Assembly (NCBI RefSeq): GCF_021010575.1
Contig: NZ_JAJNAG010000002.1
Location: 62,001 to 126,000 of the forward strand
Reading direction: 5' to 3'
DNA length: 64,000 nucleotides
From: Limnobaculum eriocheiris
GTDB taxonomy: Bacteria > Pseudomonadota > Gammaproteobacteria > Enterobacterales > Enterobacteriaceae
In this document: positions 29,446 through 38,671 of the stretch, piece by piece
How the letters are laid out: each line of letters starts with the position of its first letter
How positions within the stretch are numbered: the first letter of the stretch is position 1
Translations under genes and position numbers: made by a program
Notes under the pieces: model-generated
What the model saw: only the letters and a program-made list of their open reading frames with translations
Told to the model about the DNA's origin: nothing
Database searches by the model: none

Positions 29446-29591
29446 GTGATATTTATTGGCGGGCAAAAACCAATGGTCTACCCTGTTGGCGAATTAGGGT
29501 ACAATACGTCCGCAATTTTATTACCCGTAGTGAAGCTAAACGATGATGACTGGAATCAAGAGGAAAAGCGCAATGATATCGGGAGCTGTTC

Positions 29592-31910
29592 ATGCCGCCT
29601 AAAGTAAAAAAATCCCGTAAGCCGAGCTGGTTACGCCGTACCTTTGGCCTTTGTATCAAGCTGGCTATCGTGGCTATTGCCCTGTTGGTGTTTTATGGCA
29701 TCTATCTTGACTCGCAAATTCGTAGTCGTATCGATGGAAAGGTTTGGAATTTACCGGCGGCAGTGTATGGACGCATGGTAAACCTTGAGCCGGGCATGTC
29801 CTACAGCAAGAAAGAGATGGTGGATTTGCTTAATGGCATGCAGTACCGCAATGTCACGAAAATTACCCGTCCCGGCGAGTATACCGTTCAGAGTAATAAT
29901 ATCGAGATGCTGCGCCGTCCGTTTGATTTCCCTGATGCCAAAGAAGAGCAGATTAGTGCTCGTCTGGAGTTTAATAACGCCGGATTGTCTCGTATCGTGA
30001 ATCTGGATTCCGGACGAGAGTTTGGTTTCTTCCGTCTCGATCCTAAGCTGATTACTATGTTGCAGGCACCTAACGGCGAACAGCGCCTGTTTGTAGCCGG
30101 TAAAAGCTTCCCTTATCCAATGGCCGATATGCTTATTGCCACTGAAGACCGTAATTTCTATAGTCATGACGGTATCAGTCTGTTCTCTATTGGACGTGCA
30201 GTATTAGCTAACCTTTCGGCAGGCCGCACCGTTCAGGGGGGAAGTACTTTAACGCAACAATTGGTGAAGAACCTGTTTTTAACCAATGAGCGTTCCCTGT
30301 CGCGTAAATTACGCGAAGCCTATATGGCCGTTATTCTGGATGCCCGATACAGCAAAGAACGCATTCTTGAACTGTATATGAACGAAGTCTATCTGGGGCA
30401 GAGTGGTGCCGATCAGATTCGTGGCTTCCCGTTAGCCAGTATCTATTTCTTTGGTCGTCCAATCAATGAGTTAAGTGTCGATCAGCAGGCAATGCTGGTG
30501 GGTATGGTAAAAGGGGCTTCCCTGTATAACCCGTGGAAAAACCCGGATATCGTTCTGGAACGGCGTAATCTGGTATTACGTTTAGCCCAGCAGCAAAACG
30601 TTATCGATCAGGAACTTTACGGCGTATTAAGCGCACGTCCTTTGGGCGTTCAGCCGCGTGGTGGTGTGATTACCCCTCAACCTGCGTTTATGCAGTTAGT
30701 TCATAATGAATTGCAGGAAAAGCTGGGGGACAAGGTTAACGATCTGTCCGGCGTGAAGATTTTCACTACCCTGGATCCGGTGTCGCAAAATGCGGCAGAA
30801 AAAGCAGTGGAAGAGGGTGTTCCTGCATTGCGTGCGGCACGTAATGTAAAAGATTTAGAGGCGGCAATGGTGATTGTTGACCGCTTTAGTGGAGAAGTTC
30901 GAGCGGTAGTGGGCGGCTCACAGCCACAGTATGCCGGTTTTAACCGCGCGGTTCAGGCCCGTCGTTCTATTGGTTCTTTAGCTAAACCACCAACCTATCT
31001 GACGGCGTTGAGTGAGCCCGGCAATTATCGTTTAAACACATTACTGAAAGATGAACCGCTGTCGGTCAACATTCCCGGCGGTAAGCCGTGGCAGCCGCAA
31101 AACTACGATCGTCAGTTCCGTGGCAGAGTGATGTTGGTTGATGCGCTGGCAAATTCACTGAACATTCCAACGGTCAACCTTGGTCTGGATTTAGGTTTGG
31201 ATAAAGTGAAAGACATGCTTCAGCGTTTGGGCGTGCCGGATAGCTCAATTCAAACCGTACCGGCGATGTTGTTAGGTTCAACCAGCCTCACGCCAATGGA
31301 AGCTGCGCAGATGTATCAAACTATCGGTAGCGGCGGCCAGCGGGCGAAGCTTTCGGTTCTGCGCTCGGTGATATCAGAAGATAATACGGTGTTATTCCAA
31401 AGCCTGCCGCAGGCCCAGCGCGTGGTAGAGCCTCAGGTCGCTTATCTGACCCTTTATGCGATGCAGCAAGGGGTTGCCCGCGGAACCTCGCGTTCACTGG
31501 CCGGTAAGTTTGGTAACTATAATCTGGCGGCAAAAACCGGTACGACCAATGACCTGCGCGATAGCTGGTTTGTAGGAATTGACGGCAAAGAGGTTTCCAT
31601 TGCCTGGGTTGGTCGTGATAATAACGGCCCGGCGAAGCTGACGGGGGCCAACGGCGCATTAACCCTGTACCGTCGCTATCTGGAGAACCAAACGCCACTG
31701 GCACTCACCTTAACCCCTCCTGAACATATCAGCATGATGGGCACCAACAGTGACGGTAACTTTGTCTGTAACGGCGGTGACCGCCGGTTACCGGTCTGGA
31801 CCGATAGCCCTGAAAGTTTGTGTGTGGCACCGCAACAGCCGGTTGAACAGCAGCAACAGCAGAGCGAAAGCAGCGCTCCTGATTGGGTGAGGGATATGTT
31901 TGGTGGGTAA
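29592..31910 (+). CDS. mrcB: Penicillin-binding protein 1B
   Basis: A bifunctional peptidoglycan synthase of the inner membrane, 772 residues. It has a basic cytoplasmic start [16 protein letters not shown], a membrane helix, the UvrB-like domain 2, then the glycosyltransferase motifs [28 protein letters not shown] and [10 protein letters not shown]. The transpeptidase motifs are SIGSLAKP (active serine), SLN (SxN) and KTGTTND, and the tail is glutamine-rich. It starts where the E. coli gamma form starts; an in-frame TGA six codons upstream rules out the longer alpha form. GGGAG lies 7 bp before the ATG. Confidence 0.96.
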   Translation: MPPKVKKSRKPSWLRRTFGLCIKLAIVAIALLVFYGIYLDSQIRSRIDGKVWNLPAAVYGRMVNLEPGMSYSKKEMVDLLNGMQYRNVTKITRPGEYTVQSNNIEMLRRPFDFPDAKEEQISARLEFNNAGLSRIVNLDSGREFGFFRLDPKLITMLQAPNGEQRLFVAGKSFPYPMADMLIATEDRNFYSHDGISLFSIGRAVLANLSAGRTVQGGSTLTQQLVKNLFLTNERSLSRKLREAYMAVILDARYSKERILELYMNEVYLGQSGADQIRGFPLASIYFFGRPINELSVDQQAMLVGMVKGASLYNPWKNPDIVLERRNLVLRLAQQQNVIDQELYGVLSARPLGVQPRGGVITPQPAFMQLVHNELQEKLGDKVNDLSGVKIFTTLDPVSQNAAEKAVEEGVPALRAARNVKDLEAAMVIVDRFSGEVRAVVGGSQPQYAGFNRAVQARRSIGSLAKPPTYLTALSEPGNYRLNTLLKDEPLSVNIPGGKPWQPQNYDRQFRGRVMLVDALANSLNIPTVNLGLDLGLDKVKDMLQRLGVPDSSIQTVPAMLLGSTSLTPMEAAQMYQTIGSGGQRAKLSVLRSVISEDNTVLFQSLPQAQRVVEPQVAYLTLYAMQQGVARGTSRSLAGKFGNYNLAAKTGTTNDLRDSWFVGIDGKEVSIAWVGRDNNGPAKLTGANGALTLYRRYLENQTPLALTLTPPEHISMMGTNSDGNFVCNGGDRRLPVWTDSPESLCVAPQQPVEQQQQQSESSAPDWVRDMFGG

Positions 31911-31978
31911 CTAAGATTATTGCCGTTTATATTTGATAGCGGTCTGACTACCGATAAACCAGATAAATTGGCATCAAT

Positions 31979-32216
31979 GAATATTCCGGTCGTAAAATCT
32001 AAAGTGCTTATATCGACTTTGTGCTCGACCGGAAGATCGTCTGTACTTAGCTGTAGAGCGCATCGGGCCAAGCTGGGTTAGGGATGGTTATGAAACACCG
32101 TAAGGTGCTTCATAACCATCCCAAGAGGACGAACGTATTTTGAAGCTAAGCATATGGACCTTCCGGCCGCACACCGAAGGTGATACAGGCACATTACCAT
32201 TACGGTCGGAATATCC
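31979..32216. repeat. Dispersed palindromic repeat, copy C (double-ended)
   Basis: The only copy with two arms in inverted orientation. The left arm has GAATATTCCGGTCGTAAAAT at 31979-31998 and TACTTAGC at 32044-32051. The right arm has GCTAAGCA at 32145-32152 and TTACGGTCGGAATATCC at 32200-32216. Spacings from arm word to terminus are 64 and 63 bp. The centre is a near-perfect 19-bp hairpin at 32081-32122. It lies between the convergent mrcB and pheA genes and fills most of that 337-bp gap. Confidence 0.85.
32081..32122. repeat. Central hairpin of repeat copy C
   Basis: GGGATGGTTATGAAACACC and GGTGCTTCATAACCATCCC pair over 19 bp with one A-C type mismatch around a GTAA tetraloop. Part of it (GGTG.TTCATAAC) recurs as a single strand in copy A. 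No T run follows on either side, so it is part of the element rather than a classic terminator. Confidence 0.75.
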
Positions 32217-32247
32217 AATAAAGCCGATTTACTAATACTCAAATCAA

Positions 32248-33405
32248 CTAATTTACTTTAACCGGCACCACCGTCTCACTCGGATAACACCCTAATACCT
32301 TCACTGAACGGGTAATCGGCGTTAAATCTTCCAGCGCTTTTTGCATGGATTCTGATTCCAGATTCACCTGCATATCAATATAGAACATCTCTTCCCATGG
32401 ATTACCGTTAATAGGGCGGGATTCCAGCTTCGTCATGACAATATTGTGTTTACGCAGTACCAGCAGCGCTTCTACCAGTGCACCCGACTGTTGACCCGTA
32501 GCAACGATAATGGTGGTTTTCGCCGGTATTTGTGGTGCCACTTCAACCGGTTTACGTGCCACTACGATAAAGCGGGTGATGTTCTCTTTTTGATTCGCCA
32601 GACTGTGCTCCAGTACCTGAAGGTTATACAGCGCACCACCCGGTTCGCTGCCCAGCGCCACGGCTTTTGGTGATTTCAGGCTGGCAACTTTTTCCATTGC
32701 TGCTGAAGTACTTTCGCAATATTCGATTTTCCAGTCCGGGAAGCCGTTAAGGTACTGACTGCACTGCTGAAAAGGTTGTGAATGGCTGTAAACCACCTCA
32801 ATTTGGCTAACATCGGTATCCACTGACGATAGCAGGCAGTGGTTAATCGGATTGGTTAACTCCCCCACGATAAACAGATTGGTGGACTGTAGCAGGTCAT
32901 ATACTTCGTTAATTGAACCGGAGCTGGTGTTCTCAATAGGGAGAATGCCATAGTCGGCCTGACCGATTTCTACCTGTCTGAAAATGTCATCAAATTTATT
33001 GCAGCCGCATTCAACTAACGCATCAAAATGCCGGGCAGCATATTGACGGGCCGCCAGGTGGGAGTACGAGCCTTTAGGCCCAAGAAAAGCGATGCGCGCC
33101 GAGCTCAGTTTGTCCTGATTAACATATTGCTGCAACAGGGCCTGTTGAGTCAGAACGGAGTCTTCAATGATGATTTGAAACAGACGGGTTATATAATGAC
33201 CATCAAGCCGATGCTTTTTCCCTTCTTCCACCAGACGCTTTAACAGGTCGCGTTCACGCTCTTTATCGCGAATAGGCAAATGGGTTGACTGTTTGGTTCT
33301 GGCTACGTCCAGTGCCAAATCACGACGCTCTGCCAACAGCTCCAGCAGTTTAAGGTCGAGTGCGGTGATACGTTCTCTCAGCCCTGATAATGGGTTATCG
33401 CTCAT
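32248..33405 (-). CDS. pheA: Chorismate mutase / prephenate dehydratase (P-protein)
   Basis: Makes prephenate and then phenylpyruvate, the phenylalanine precursor. It has 385 residues (E. coli 386). The chorismate mutase domain covers about 1-95 ([20 protein letters not shown]). The dehydratase domain includes [32 protein letters not shown] and the catalytic TRF in [10 protein letters not shown]. The C-terminal ACT domain contains [18 protein letters not shown], the phenylalanine-binding ESRP motif. Expression is set by the pheL attenuator upstream. It is convergent with mrcB, not with tyrA as in E. coli. Confidence 0.97.
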   Translation of the reverse strand: MSDNPLSGLRERITALDLKLLELLAERRDLALDVARTKQSTHLPIRDKERERDLLKRLVEEGKKHRLDGHYITRLFQIIIEDSVLTQQALLQQYVNQDKLSSARIAFLGPKGSYSHLAARQYAARHFDALVECGCNKFDDIFRQVEIGQADYGILPIENTSSGSINEVYDLLQSTNLFIVGELTNPINHCLLSSVDTDVSQIEVVYSHSQPFQQCSQYLNGFPDWKIEYCESTSAAMEKVASLKSPKAVALGSEPGGALYNLQVLEHSLANQKENITRFIVVARKPVEVAPQIPAKTTIIVATGQQSGALVEALLVLRKHNIVMTKLESRPINGNPWEEMFYIDMQVNLESESMQKALEDLTPITRSVKVLGCYPSETVVPVKVN

Positions 33406-33437
33406 GATGTTGTCTTACCTTATTTTTATCTTATCCA

Positions 33438-33466
33438 ATAAAAAAGCCCCCCGTTGGGAGGCTTTA
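33438..33466 (-). terminator. Attenuator terminator of pheA
   Basis: On the minus strand AAAGCCTCCC-AAC-GGGGGGCTTTTTTA forms a GC stem followed by a U tract, 59 bp after the pheL stop and 33 bp before pheA. Upstream segments such as GGGAGGC at 33515-33521 can pair with part of this stem, allowing the usual anti-terminator switch. Confidence 0.85.
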
Positions 33467-33524
33467 ATGTTCGTCTTCGCTTTCTCTCTGCTCGTTTCCA
33501 AGCCACGGACGAATCGCCTCCCGG

Positions 33525-33572
33525 TCAGGGGACGCTAAAAAAGAAAGCGAAGAAAAACGGTATACGGTACAT
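33525..33572 (-). CDS. pheL: pheA leader peptide
   Basis: A 15-residue leader MYRIPFFFAFFFSVP with six phenylalanines, very like E. coli PheL. Ribosomes stalling on these codons when charged tRNA(Phe) is scarce favour the anti-terminator and pheA expression. It lies between the pheA promoter and the attenuator, and is too short for normal gene finding. Confidence 0.9.
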   Translation of the reverse strand: MYRIPFFFAFFFSVP

Positions 33573-33604
33573 AAATAACAAAACTCCGGTAAATGATACT
33601 TCTA

Positions 33605-33633
33605 ACTTAACCGCGCGGTTTTGGTTCTGTCAA
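33605..33633 (-). promoter_or_regulatory. pheLA promoter
   Basis: On the minus strand a perfect -35 TTGACA (33633-33628) is followed after 17 bp by a weak -10 TTAAGT (33610-33605), 33 bp upstream of pheL. This is the same arrangement as the E. coli pheA promoter. Confidence 0.7.
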
Positions 33634-33693
33634 CCGCTATTATTGTTTAGTAAGTTATCACGCGTTTAGTGATGTAAAGGTTGAGAGTAAAAA

Positions 33694-33713
33694 AACGCGC
33701 CCGAAGGCGCGTT
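33694..33713 (-). terminator. Terminator after raiA
   Basis: AACGCGCC-CGAA-GGCGCGTT forms an 8-bp GC-rich stem with a run of T on the minus strand after it, 21 bp past the raiA stop. It separates raiA from the pheLA promoter. Confidence 0.85.
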
Positions 33714-33733
33714 GATAAACAGAATAAAAACGA

Positions 33734-34072
33734 TTAATCTTCTTCAAGTTGTTGCAGATTAGCCTCTTTGACACTGCCCTCAGTACGCCGGGCTTCACTC
33801 TTATGCTGTACTTTATTCAGTTGCCGTTCGAGTTTCAGAAGTAACTCATTGATCGCGGCATACATATCTTCATGTTTAGCACTTGCAACCAGAGGACCAT
33901 TTGGCGTAGTGATTGTCGCATCAGCCACAAAACCTTTAGGTTCTTTCGATAACACAATATGCGGATTAATTAACTGAGCCTGCCATTTATCTAGCTTTTT
34001 AAGACGGTCCTCGACGTGTGAACGGATTGCCGGTGTAATGTCCATTTGTTTGCTAGTAATATTTAATGTCAT
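33734..34072 (-). CDS. raiA: Ribosome-associated inhibitor A
   Basis: Binds the 30S decoding region in stationary phase and cold shock, blocking translation and opposing 100S dimers. It has 112 residues (E. coli 113). The ATG at 34072 is preferred: GAGGT lies 8 bp upstream and [17 protein letters not shown] matches the E. coli start. Conserved [24 protein letters not shown] and [13 protein letters not shown] follow, and the tail is acidic. It is followed by pheLA, as in E. coli. Confidence 0.95.
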   Translation of the reverse strand: MTLNITSKQMDITPAIRSHVEDRLKKLDKWQAQLINPHIVLSKEPKGFVADATITTPNGPLVASAKHEDMYAAINELLLKLERQLNKVQHKSEARRTEGSVKEANLQQLEED

Positions 34073-34473
34073 ATAACCTACCTCTTTGTCAGTCAATTGC
34101 CGTCAGATATGATTTTAGAATACCGATGTGGCCAGACAATTATGTGATCTGAATCAATTTTTTAAGTACCCTAAAACAAAGATGACAGAAGTGTGATAAC
34201 CATAATGATTTATAACTCTCCGCTTGTATATTGAGTATAGCTCAAGCAGTATTAATGGTTGTGTGTTTTGCCTGAATTTGTACATAAAATCAGCAATTCC
34301 CTTTTTACTAATCAAACACTTCCCGGATTTGTCTGTTTTTGTATAGATTCTATTCAATCGGCTAATTGAATGATAATTCAGCCAGTTATATCTATTTTTT
34401 ACAAAACCCTTTCCTGCTGTTTTTCGGTAGTTAATTCCTTGATCCTTTTGCCCAATCGACTAATATGTAACTT
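34073..34473. other. Intergenic region raiA to thiM riboswitch
   Basis: About 400 bp of AT-rich DNA that must hold the divergent raiA and thiMD promoters. I see no gene here; a 67-codon minus-strand frame at 34154-34357 lacks a Shine-Dalgarno sequence and any protein character. Confidence 0.5.
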
Positions 34474-34563
34474 CGACTCGGGGTGCCCTGTGCAATAGGT
34501 ACAGCGGCTGAGATATCACCCGTATTACCTGATCTGGATTATGCCAGCGTAGGGAAGTCACGG
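34474..34563 (+). promoter_or_regulatory. TPP (THI-box) riboswitch
   Basis: The canonical parts appear in order: CGGGGTGCCC at the start, GCTGAGA at about 34506-34512, ACCCG, then ACCTGATCTGGATTATGCCA, and GCGTAGGGAAGTCACGG at the end. This is the thiamine pyrophosphate aptamer. It lies 43 bp before thiM, so TPP should reduce thiMD expression, most likely by masking the thiM Shine-Dalgarno as in E. coli thiM. Confidence 0.95.
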
Positions 34564-34606
34564 TATCCCACCGGTACTGCCTTCTTTAACGCCGGTTGGG
34601 AGCTTT

Positions 34607-35422
34607 ATGAATTCACCTCACAACCTTCAACTTTTTCCTGGTTCTGCTGCGGCCCATTGGCTGACGCAATTGCGGACCGCTTCCCCCTTAGTTCACTGCC
34701 TGACTAATCAGGTGGTACAGAATTTTACTGCAAACGTTCTGCTGGCTTTAGGCGCTTCACCGGCAATGGTGGTAGCCCGACAGGAAGCCGGGGATTTTAG
34801 CGCCATAGCCAGCGGGCTTTTGGTTAATGTGGGAACCCTGAATGAAACTCAGGTAGAAGCCATGTTACTGGCAGTGGCATCGGCCAATGGCGCGGGTGTT
34901 CCCTGGGTTTTGGACCCGGTGGCAGTGGGGGGATTGGGTTATCGTACCGACTTTGCTCATCGATTATTGACCATGCAACCTGCTGCCATTCGTGGCAATG
35001 CCTCCGAAATTATGGCACTGGCGGGTTTTAGTTCCGCAGGGCGTGGCGTTGACAGTACTGATGATTCCCTGGACGCGCTACCGGCAGCGGTTGAATTAGC
35101 TAACCGCTGCGGAGCTATTGTGGCCGTGACCGGCGCGATTGACTATGTTACCGATGGCCAAACCTGCTATGCCTTACCTTTTGGCGATCCGTTAATGACT
35201 CGAGTAGTTGGAACGGGCTGTGCGTTATCGGCGGTAGTGGCTGCATTTTTATCGCTGGATAAAGGAAAGAGGCTCGAGCTGGTTGCCTGCGCCTGTATGG
35301 TAATGGCTTTTTGTGGCGGTGCTGCTGCTAAAGAGTCTGCCGGGCCGGGGAGCTTTGTTCCCCGTTTTCTTGATTTGCTATATCAATTGCAACCAGAACA
35401 TCTGATGGGTAAAACGCTATGA
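34607..35422 (+). CDS. thiM: Hydroxyethylthiazole kinase
   Basis: Phosphorylates the thiazole moiety for thiamine salvage. It has 271 residues. Typical stretches are [64 protein letters not shown] and [16 protein letters not shown] with the catalytic cysteine. GGGAG lies about 5 bp before the ATG. It overlaps thiD by 4 bp (ATGA), so both are under the TPP riboswitch. Confidence 0.96.
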   Translation: MNSPHNLQLFPGSAAAHWLTQLRTASPLVHCLTNQVVQNFTANVLLALGASPAMVVARQEAGDFSAIASGLLVNVGTLNETQVEAMLLAVASANGAGVPWVLDPVAVGGLGYRTDFAHRLLTMQPAAIRGNASEIMALAGFSSAGRGVDSTDDSLDALPAAVELANRCGAIVAVTGAIDYVTDGQTCYALPFGDPLMTRVVGTGCALSAVVAAFLSLDKGKRLELVACACMVMAFCGGAAAKESAGPGSFVPRFLDLLYQLQPEHLMGKTL

Positions 35423-36216
35423 GAATTAATGCATTAACTATTGCCGGTACCGACCCAAGCGGCGGAGCGGGTATTCAGGCAGACTTAAAAACGTTCTCTG
35501 CACTGGAAGCCTATGGCACCAGCGTGATGACCGCGCTGGTTGCACAAAATACTCGCGGTGTGCAGTCTGTTTACCGCATTGAACCTGATTTTGTGGCTGC
35601 CCAACTTAGCTCGGTACTGGATGATGTGCGTATCGACAGTGCCAAAATTGGTATGCTGGCTGAATCGGATATTGTGCAGGTGGTGGCCGAGTCATTAAAA
35701 CGTTATCCCATTCCTTATGTGGTACTGGATACGGTGATGGTAGCGAAAAGTGGCGATCCGTTACTGGATCCGGATGCGGTAGAGGCAATTCGTCGTCAAT
35801 TACTGCCGATTGTTTCTTTGATCACTCCTAATCTGCCGGAAGCTGCCGCTCTGCTTGATTGCTCTATTGCCACCACTGAAGCTGAAATGTTGGAGCAGGG
35901 AAAAGCGCTGTCAGGAATGGGCTGCCCGGCGGTGTTAATGAAAGGGGGGCATTTAAGTGAAGCGGAAAGCCCCGACTGGTTGATTACCCCGCATCAAACG
36001 TTACGCTTTAGCGCCCAAAGGATCGCCACTAAACATACCCATGGAACCGGATGTACGCTTTCTGCTGCGCTGGCTGCGTTGCGTCCTCGCTGTAATAGTT
36101 GGGAGCAGACGGTACAGTTAGCTAAAGATTATTTGCAACAGGCATTGGTGATGGCAGACAGCCTGGAAGTGGGGCACGGCATTGGCCCGGTGCATCATTT
36201 TCATCGCTGGTGGTGA
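35419..36216 (+). CDS. thiD: Hydroxymethylpyrimidine (phosphate) kinase
   Basis: Phosphorylates HMP and HMP-P for thiamine synthesis. It has 265 residues (E. coli 266). Family motifs are [20 protein letters not shown] at the start, [32 protein letters not shown] and [16 protein letters not shown]. It is coupled to thiM by a 4-bp overlap; in E. coli thiM and thiD are also adjacent. A repeat (copy D) follows 53 bp after the stop. Confidence 0.96.
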   Translation: MRINALTIAGTDPSGGAGIQADLKTFSALEAYGTSVMTALVAQNTRGVQSVYRIEPDFVAAQLSSVLDDVRIDSAKIGMLAESDIVQVVAESLKRYPIPYVVLDTVMVAKSGDPLLDPDAVEAIRRQLLPIVSLITPNLPEAAALLDCSIATTEAEMLEQGKALSGMGCPAVLMKGGHLSEAESPDWLITPHQTLRFSAQRIATKHTHGTGCTLSAALAALRPRCNSWEQTVQLAKDYLQQALVMADSLEVGHGIGPVHHFHRWW

Positions 36217-36269
36217 AAATAAAATCTTCTGTAATTAACTAACGGGCTAGATTGATGCCTTAACATAGT

Positions 36270-36428
36270 TAATCATCGGAAGAGGCCGCCGTTGGGGTCG
36301 TAGCAGCTTTAGCCGCCGGAGGCCCCTGGGCGGGCCAGGTCCGGCGCACTTTATGGCTAAGTATAGATGGTCTTCCGGTCGGGCACGAAACCAATATACG
36401 CGCTTTAGGTTTTACGACCGGAATGTCC
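36270..36428 (+). repeat. Dispersed palindromic repeat, copy D
   Basis: Same orientation as copy A. The left edge TTAATCATCGGAAGAGGCCG resembles those of A and B, and a GC-rich core follows at 36280-36345. The arm has GCTAAGTA at 36356-36363, GGTCTTCCGGTCGGGCAC at 36368-36385 and the outer end TTTTACGACCGGAATGTCC at 36410-36428. Arm word to GGAATGT is 64 bp. It lies between the convergent thiD and epd genes. Confidence 0.8.
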
Positions 36429-36478
36429 ATTGAAGCTTATTTATCAGGTTTTCCGTCAGGTAACAAACACAGCGAATG

Positions 36479-37540
36479 CTACAAGCTTTGCTCCGTGATT
36501 TTTTCAGCGTAGCTATCTTCTGATAGCTGCTCATTGGCAACCATTGCCATTGTGGTATCCAGCATACGATTAGCAAAACCCCATTCGTTATCACACCATA
36601 CCAGCATTTTTACCAGATGCTGACCGCTGACACGGGTCTGTGTGCCATCAACAATGGCACTGTGTGGGTCATGGTTAAAATCAGTAGAGACCAGTGGCAA
36701 TTCGGTATAATCCACAATGCCCTGGAAGGTATTGTTCGCCGCATGTTCCAGCAACTGGTTGATGTCCTGTACGCTGACGGGGACTTCCAGCGTAACGCTC
36801 AGGTCAATGGCCGTTACGTTGATAGTGGGCACACGCACCGAAATTGCCTCAAACCGATCGCAAAACTTAGGGAAGATACGGGTGATTCCCGCTGCCAGTT
36901 TGGTATCCACCGGAATGATTGATTGGTTAGCGGCGCGGGTACGGCGCAAATCTTTGTGATAAGCGTCAATGACCGGCTGGTCGTTCATCGCGGCGTGAAT
37001 GGTGGTTACTGTGCCTGAGCGAATCTCAAAGGCATCATCCAGCAGCTTGATTACCGGAATAATGCAGTTAGTGGTGCAGGAGGCATTGGAAACAATGCGA
37101 TGCTCTGCCCTTAATTCATGGTGGTTGACGCCATAAACAATAGTGGCATCCAGGTCGTTGTCTCCTGGGTGAGAGAACAGCACCTTTTTGGCACCGGCTG
37201 CAATATGCGCTTCACCATCTGCACGACTACCGTAAACGCCGCTGCAATCCAGTACGATATCAACGTTTAATGATTTCCATGGCAGGTTGACAATCTCTTT
37301 TTGGTGGAATAACTGTATGGCATCATCATCCACCCAAAGCATCCTTCCTTCCTGACGAACGCGACGGGCAAAGCGTCCGTGGGTTGAATCGTATTTCAAT
37401 AAGTGCGCCATACCGTTGGGGTCGGCCAGTTCATTAATTGCCACCACGCTGATTTTTTTATGATGTTCTGATTCATACAAAGCGCGTAAAACGCTGCGGC
37501 CAATACGGCCAAAGCCATTAATAGCTACTCGGATGGTCAT
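36479..37540 (-). CDS. epd: D-erythrose-4-phosphate dehydrogenase
   Basis: Oxidises erythrose-4-phosphate to 4-phosphoerythronate for pyridoxal phosphate synthesis. It has 353 residues against 339 in E. coli; the extra length is a C-terminal tail. The NAD-binding start [19 protein letters not shown], the catalytic cysteine in SNASCTTNC, and [15 protein letters not shown] and [12 protein letters not shown] are intact. Epd rather than GAPDH is indicated by the close match and by [21 protein letters not shown]. In E. coli epd heads the epd-pgk-fbaA operon; here thiD and repeat D lie downstream instead. Confidence 0.94.
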   Translation of the reverse strand: MTIRVAINGFGRIGRSVLRALYESEHHKKISVVAINELADPNGMAHLLKYDSTHGRFARRVRQEGRMLWVDDDAIQLFHQKEIVNLPWKSLNVDIVLDCSGVYGSRADGEAHIAAGAKKVLFSHPGDNDLDATIVYGVNHHELRAEHRIVSNASCTTNCIIPVIKLLDDAFEIRSGTVTTIHAAMNDQPVIDAYHKDLRRTRAANQSIIPVDTKLAAGITRIFPKFCDRFEAISVRVPTINVTAIDLSVTLEVPVSVQDINQLLEHAANNTFQGIVDYTELPLVSTDFNHDPHSAIVDGTQTRVSGQHLVKMLVWCDNEWGFANRMLDTTMAMVANEQLSEDSYAEKITEQSL

Positions 37541-37788
37541 GTTATACCTTTATTGTTCGTTATCATGCCGGATGATTAGCATAATGTAATGCAAAGAAAT
37601 GTGAGTGTTGTGAGATCACAATATCAATAGTCAGTCCGGAGATAATAGCGCTGCTGATGCCAGGAGATAATCAACAAGATGACAGACTTAAGGTGCTGGT
37701 GTAAAGCGTGCTAATATCATCCTTGTATAATGCTATAAATTATAATTAACTGTAGTAATTATACCGTAGCGATGATGTTGGAGCCTTT

Positions 37789-38025
37789 ATGATTAGACTA
37801 TCGTTAATCTCTTGTCTTGCCCTGTTTTTACTGGGATGTACTACCGAGTCTTACACTGAGCCTTGCCCGCGAGGTTCAGGCTGTATTGTTAACGATCGGG
37901 CGCGACCGATTTATAACTATGATCCCGACTCAGATAGCATGAAGCGGGACCGCCGTATGGAACGGGTCCGGGATCAGGGCACGGCGGATAAATCTACCGA
38001 TCAGGGGAGCATATTTGGCTGGTAA
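37789..38025 (+). CDS. Small lipoprotein of unknown function
   Basis: A 78-residue protein with a signal sequence and lipobox FLLGC (Cys17). The mature part is short, charged and apparently disordered, with a CPRGSGC pair of cysteines and an RDRRMERVRDQG stretch. GGAG lies 7 bp before the ATG. I do not recognise the family. It is a stand-alone gene between epd and the beta-propeller-like gene. Confidence 0.7.
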   Translation: MIRLSLISCLALFLLGCTTESYTEPCPRGSGCIVNDRARPIYNYDPDSDSMKRDRRMERVRDQGTADKSTDQGSIFGW

Positions 38026-38043
38026 CCGGCATTCAACACTCGG

Positions 38044-38646
38044 TTACTGGCAGCATTCCGGCGTCAGCTGGGTGTAATAAATTCCGCTTTGGTTAAAGGC
38101 GATAACCTGATTGCCGCGCATGTTATAAACGCACTGTTTCAGGGGGTTGCTGTCGGAATCGGTAAATATCAGTTCCGCCGTCTCCTTTAATGTAGATGCG
38201 TTGAATTTAAATACGTGGAAATTATCATTTTTCCCATAGCCTCCACCCATTACCAGATAAGGATGGCATAGCGCAAAGGCGTGGCTGCCCTGAACGGGAA
38301 CCCGATAAGAGGTTGCTTGCAGCTTGTTTAAATGAACCAGATGGAAATCAGAATAGTAATAAAACCAGAATGAGTGTTCACTTTCAGCATTCACCGCGTA
38401 GCAGTCGCAAATATTAAACTGCTCAGCCTGCCAGAGAATATTACCTTCCGCATCAAACTTCACCAAACCATATTGGCCGAGAGGTTGTCCCCAGCCGTAA
38501 TTGCCAAATACGCCTTCGTCAAAGTAGCTAACCCAGATGACTCCGTCAGCAGTGATGTTAATATCTTCAATGCCGTCGCCTAAAGTAAAGTGGCGTATCC
38601 GTTGTCCATCCAGATTGTAAACTTCAGCATTTTTCCGGATCGCCAT
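38044..38646 (-). CDS. Beta-propeller-like hypothetical protein, probably N-terminally truncated
   Basis: A 200-residue protein without signal peptide. It has repeated beta-strand pairs (VYNLDGQRIRHFTLGDGIED, VIWVSYFDEGVFGNYGW, GLVKFDAEGNILWQ, VHLNKLQATSYRVP), like WD40/NHL propellers. I recall related actinobacterial proteins of about 300 residues that carry roughly 80 more residues before the VYNLDG strand, so this copy may have lost its N-terminus. The start has no clear Shine-Dalgarno. It lies 25 bp after a tetR gene on the same strand. Function is unknown. Confidence 0.6.
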   Translation of the reverse strand: MAIRKNAEVYNLDGQRIRHFTLGDGIEDINITADGVIWVSYFDEGVFGNYGWGQPLGQYGLVKFDAEGNILWQAEQFNICDCYAVNAESEHSFWFYYYSDFHLVHLNKLQATSYRVPVQGSHAFALCHPYLVMGGGYGKNDNFHVFKFNASTLKETAELIFTDSDSNPLKQCVYNMRGNQVIAFNQSGIYYTQLTPECCQ

Positions 38647-38671
38647 TATTATCTGTCTTGATAATAATAGG

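Noticed and set aside
31911-32247. Repeat copy C as a simple terminator for mrcB and pheA
   Set aside because: The central hairpin has no T run, and the flanking arms match other loci, so it is primarily a repeat even if it may also end transcription.
34154-34357. 67-codon minus-strand frame upstream of the TPP riboswitch
   Set aside because: No ribosome binding site, AT-driven composition and no recognisable motif; the region is better read as promoter DNA.
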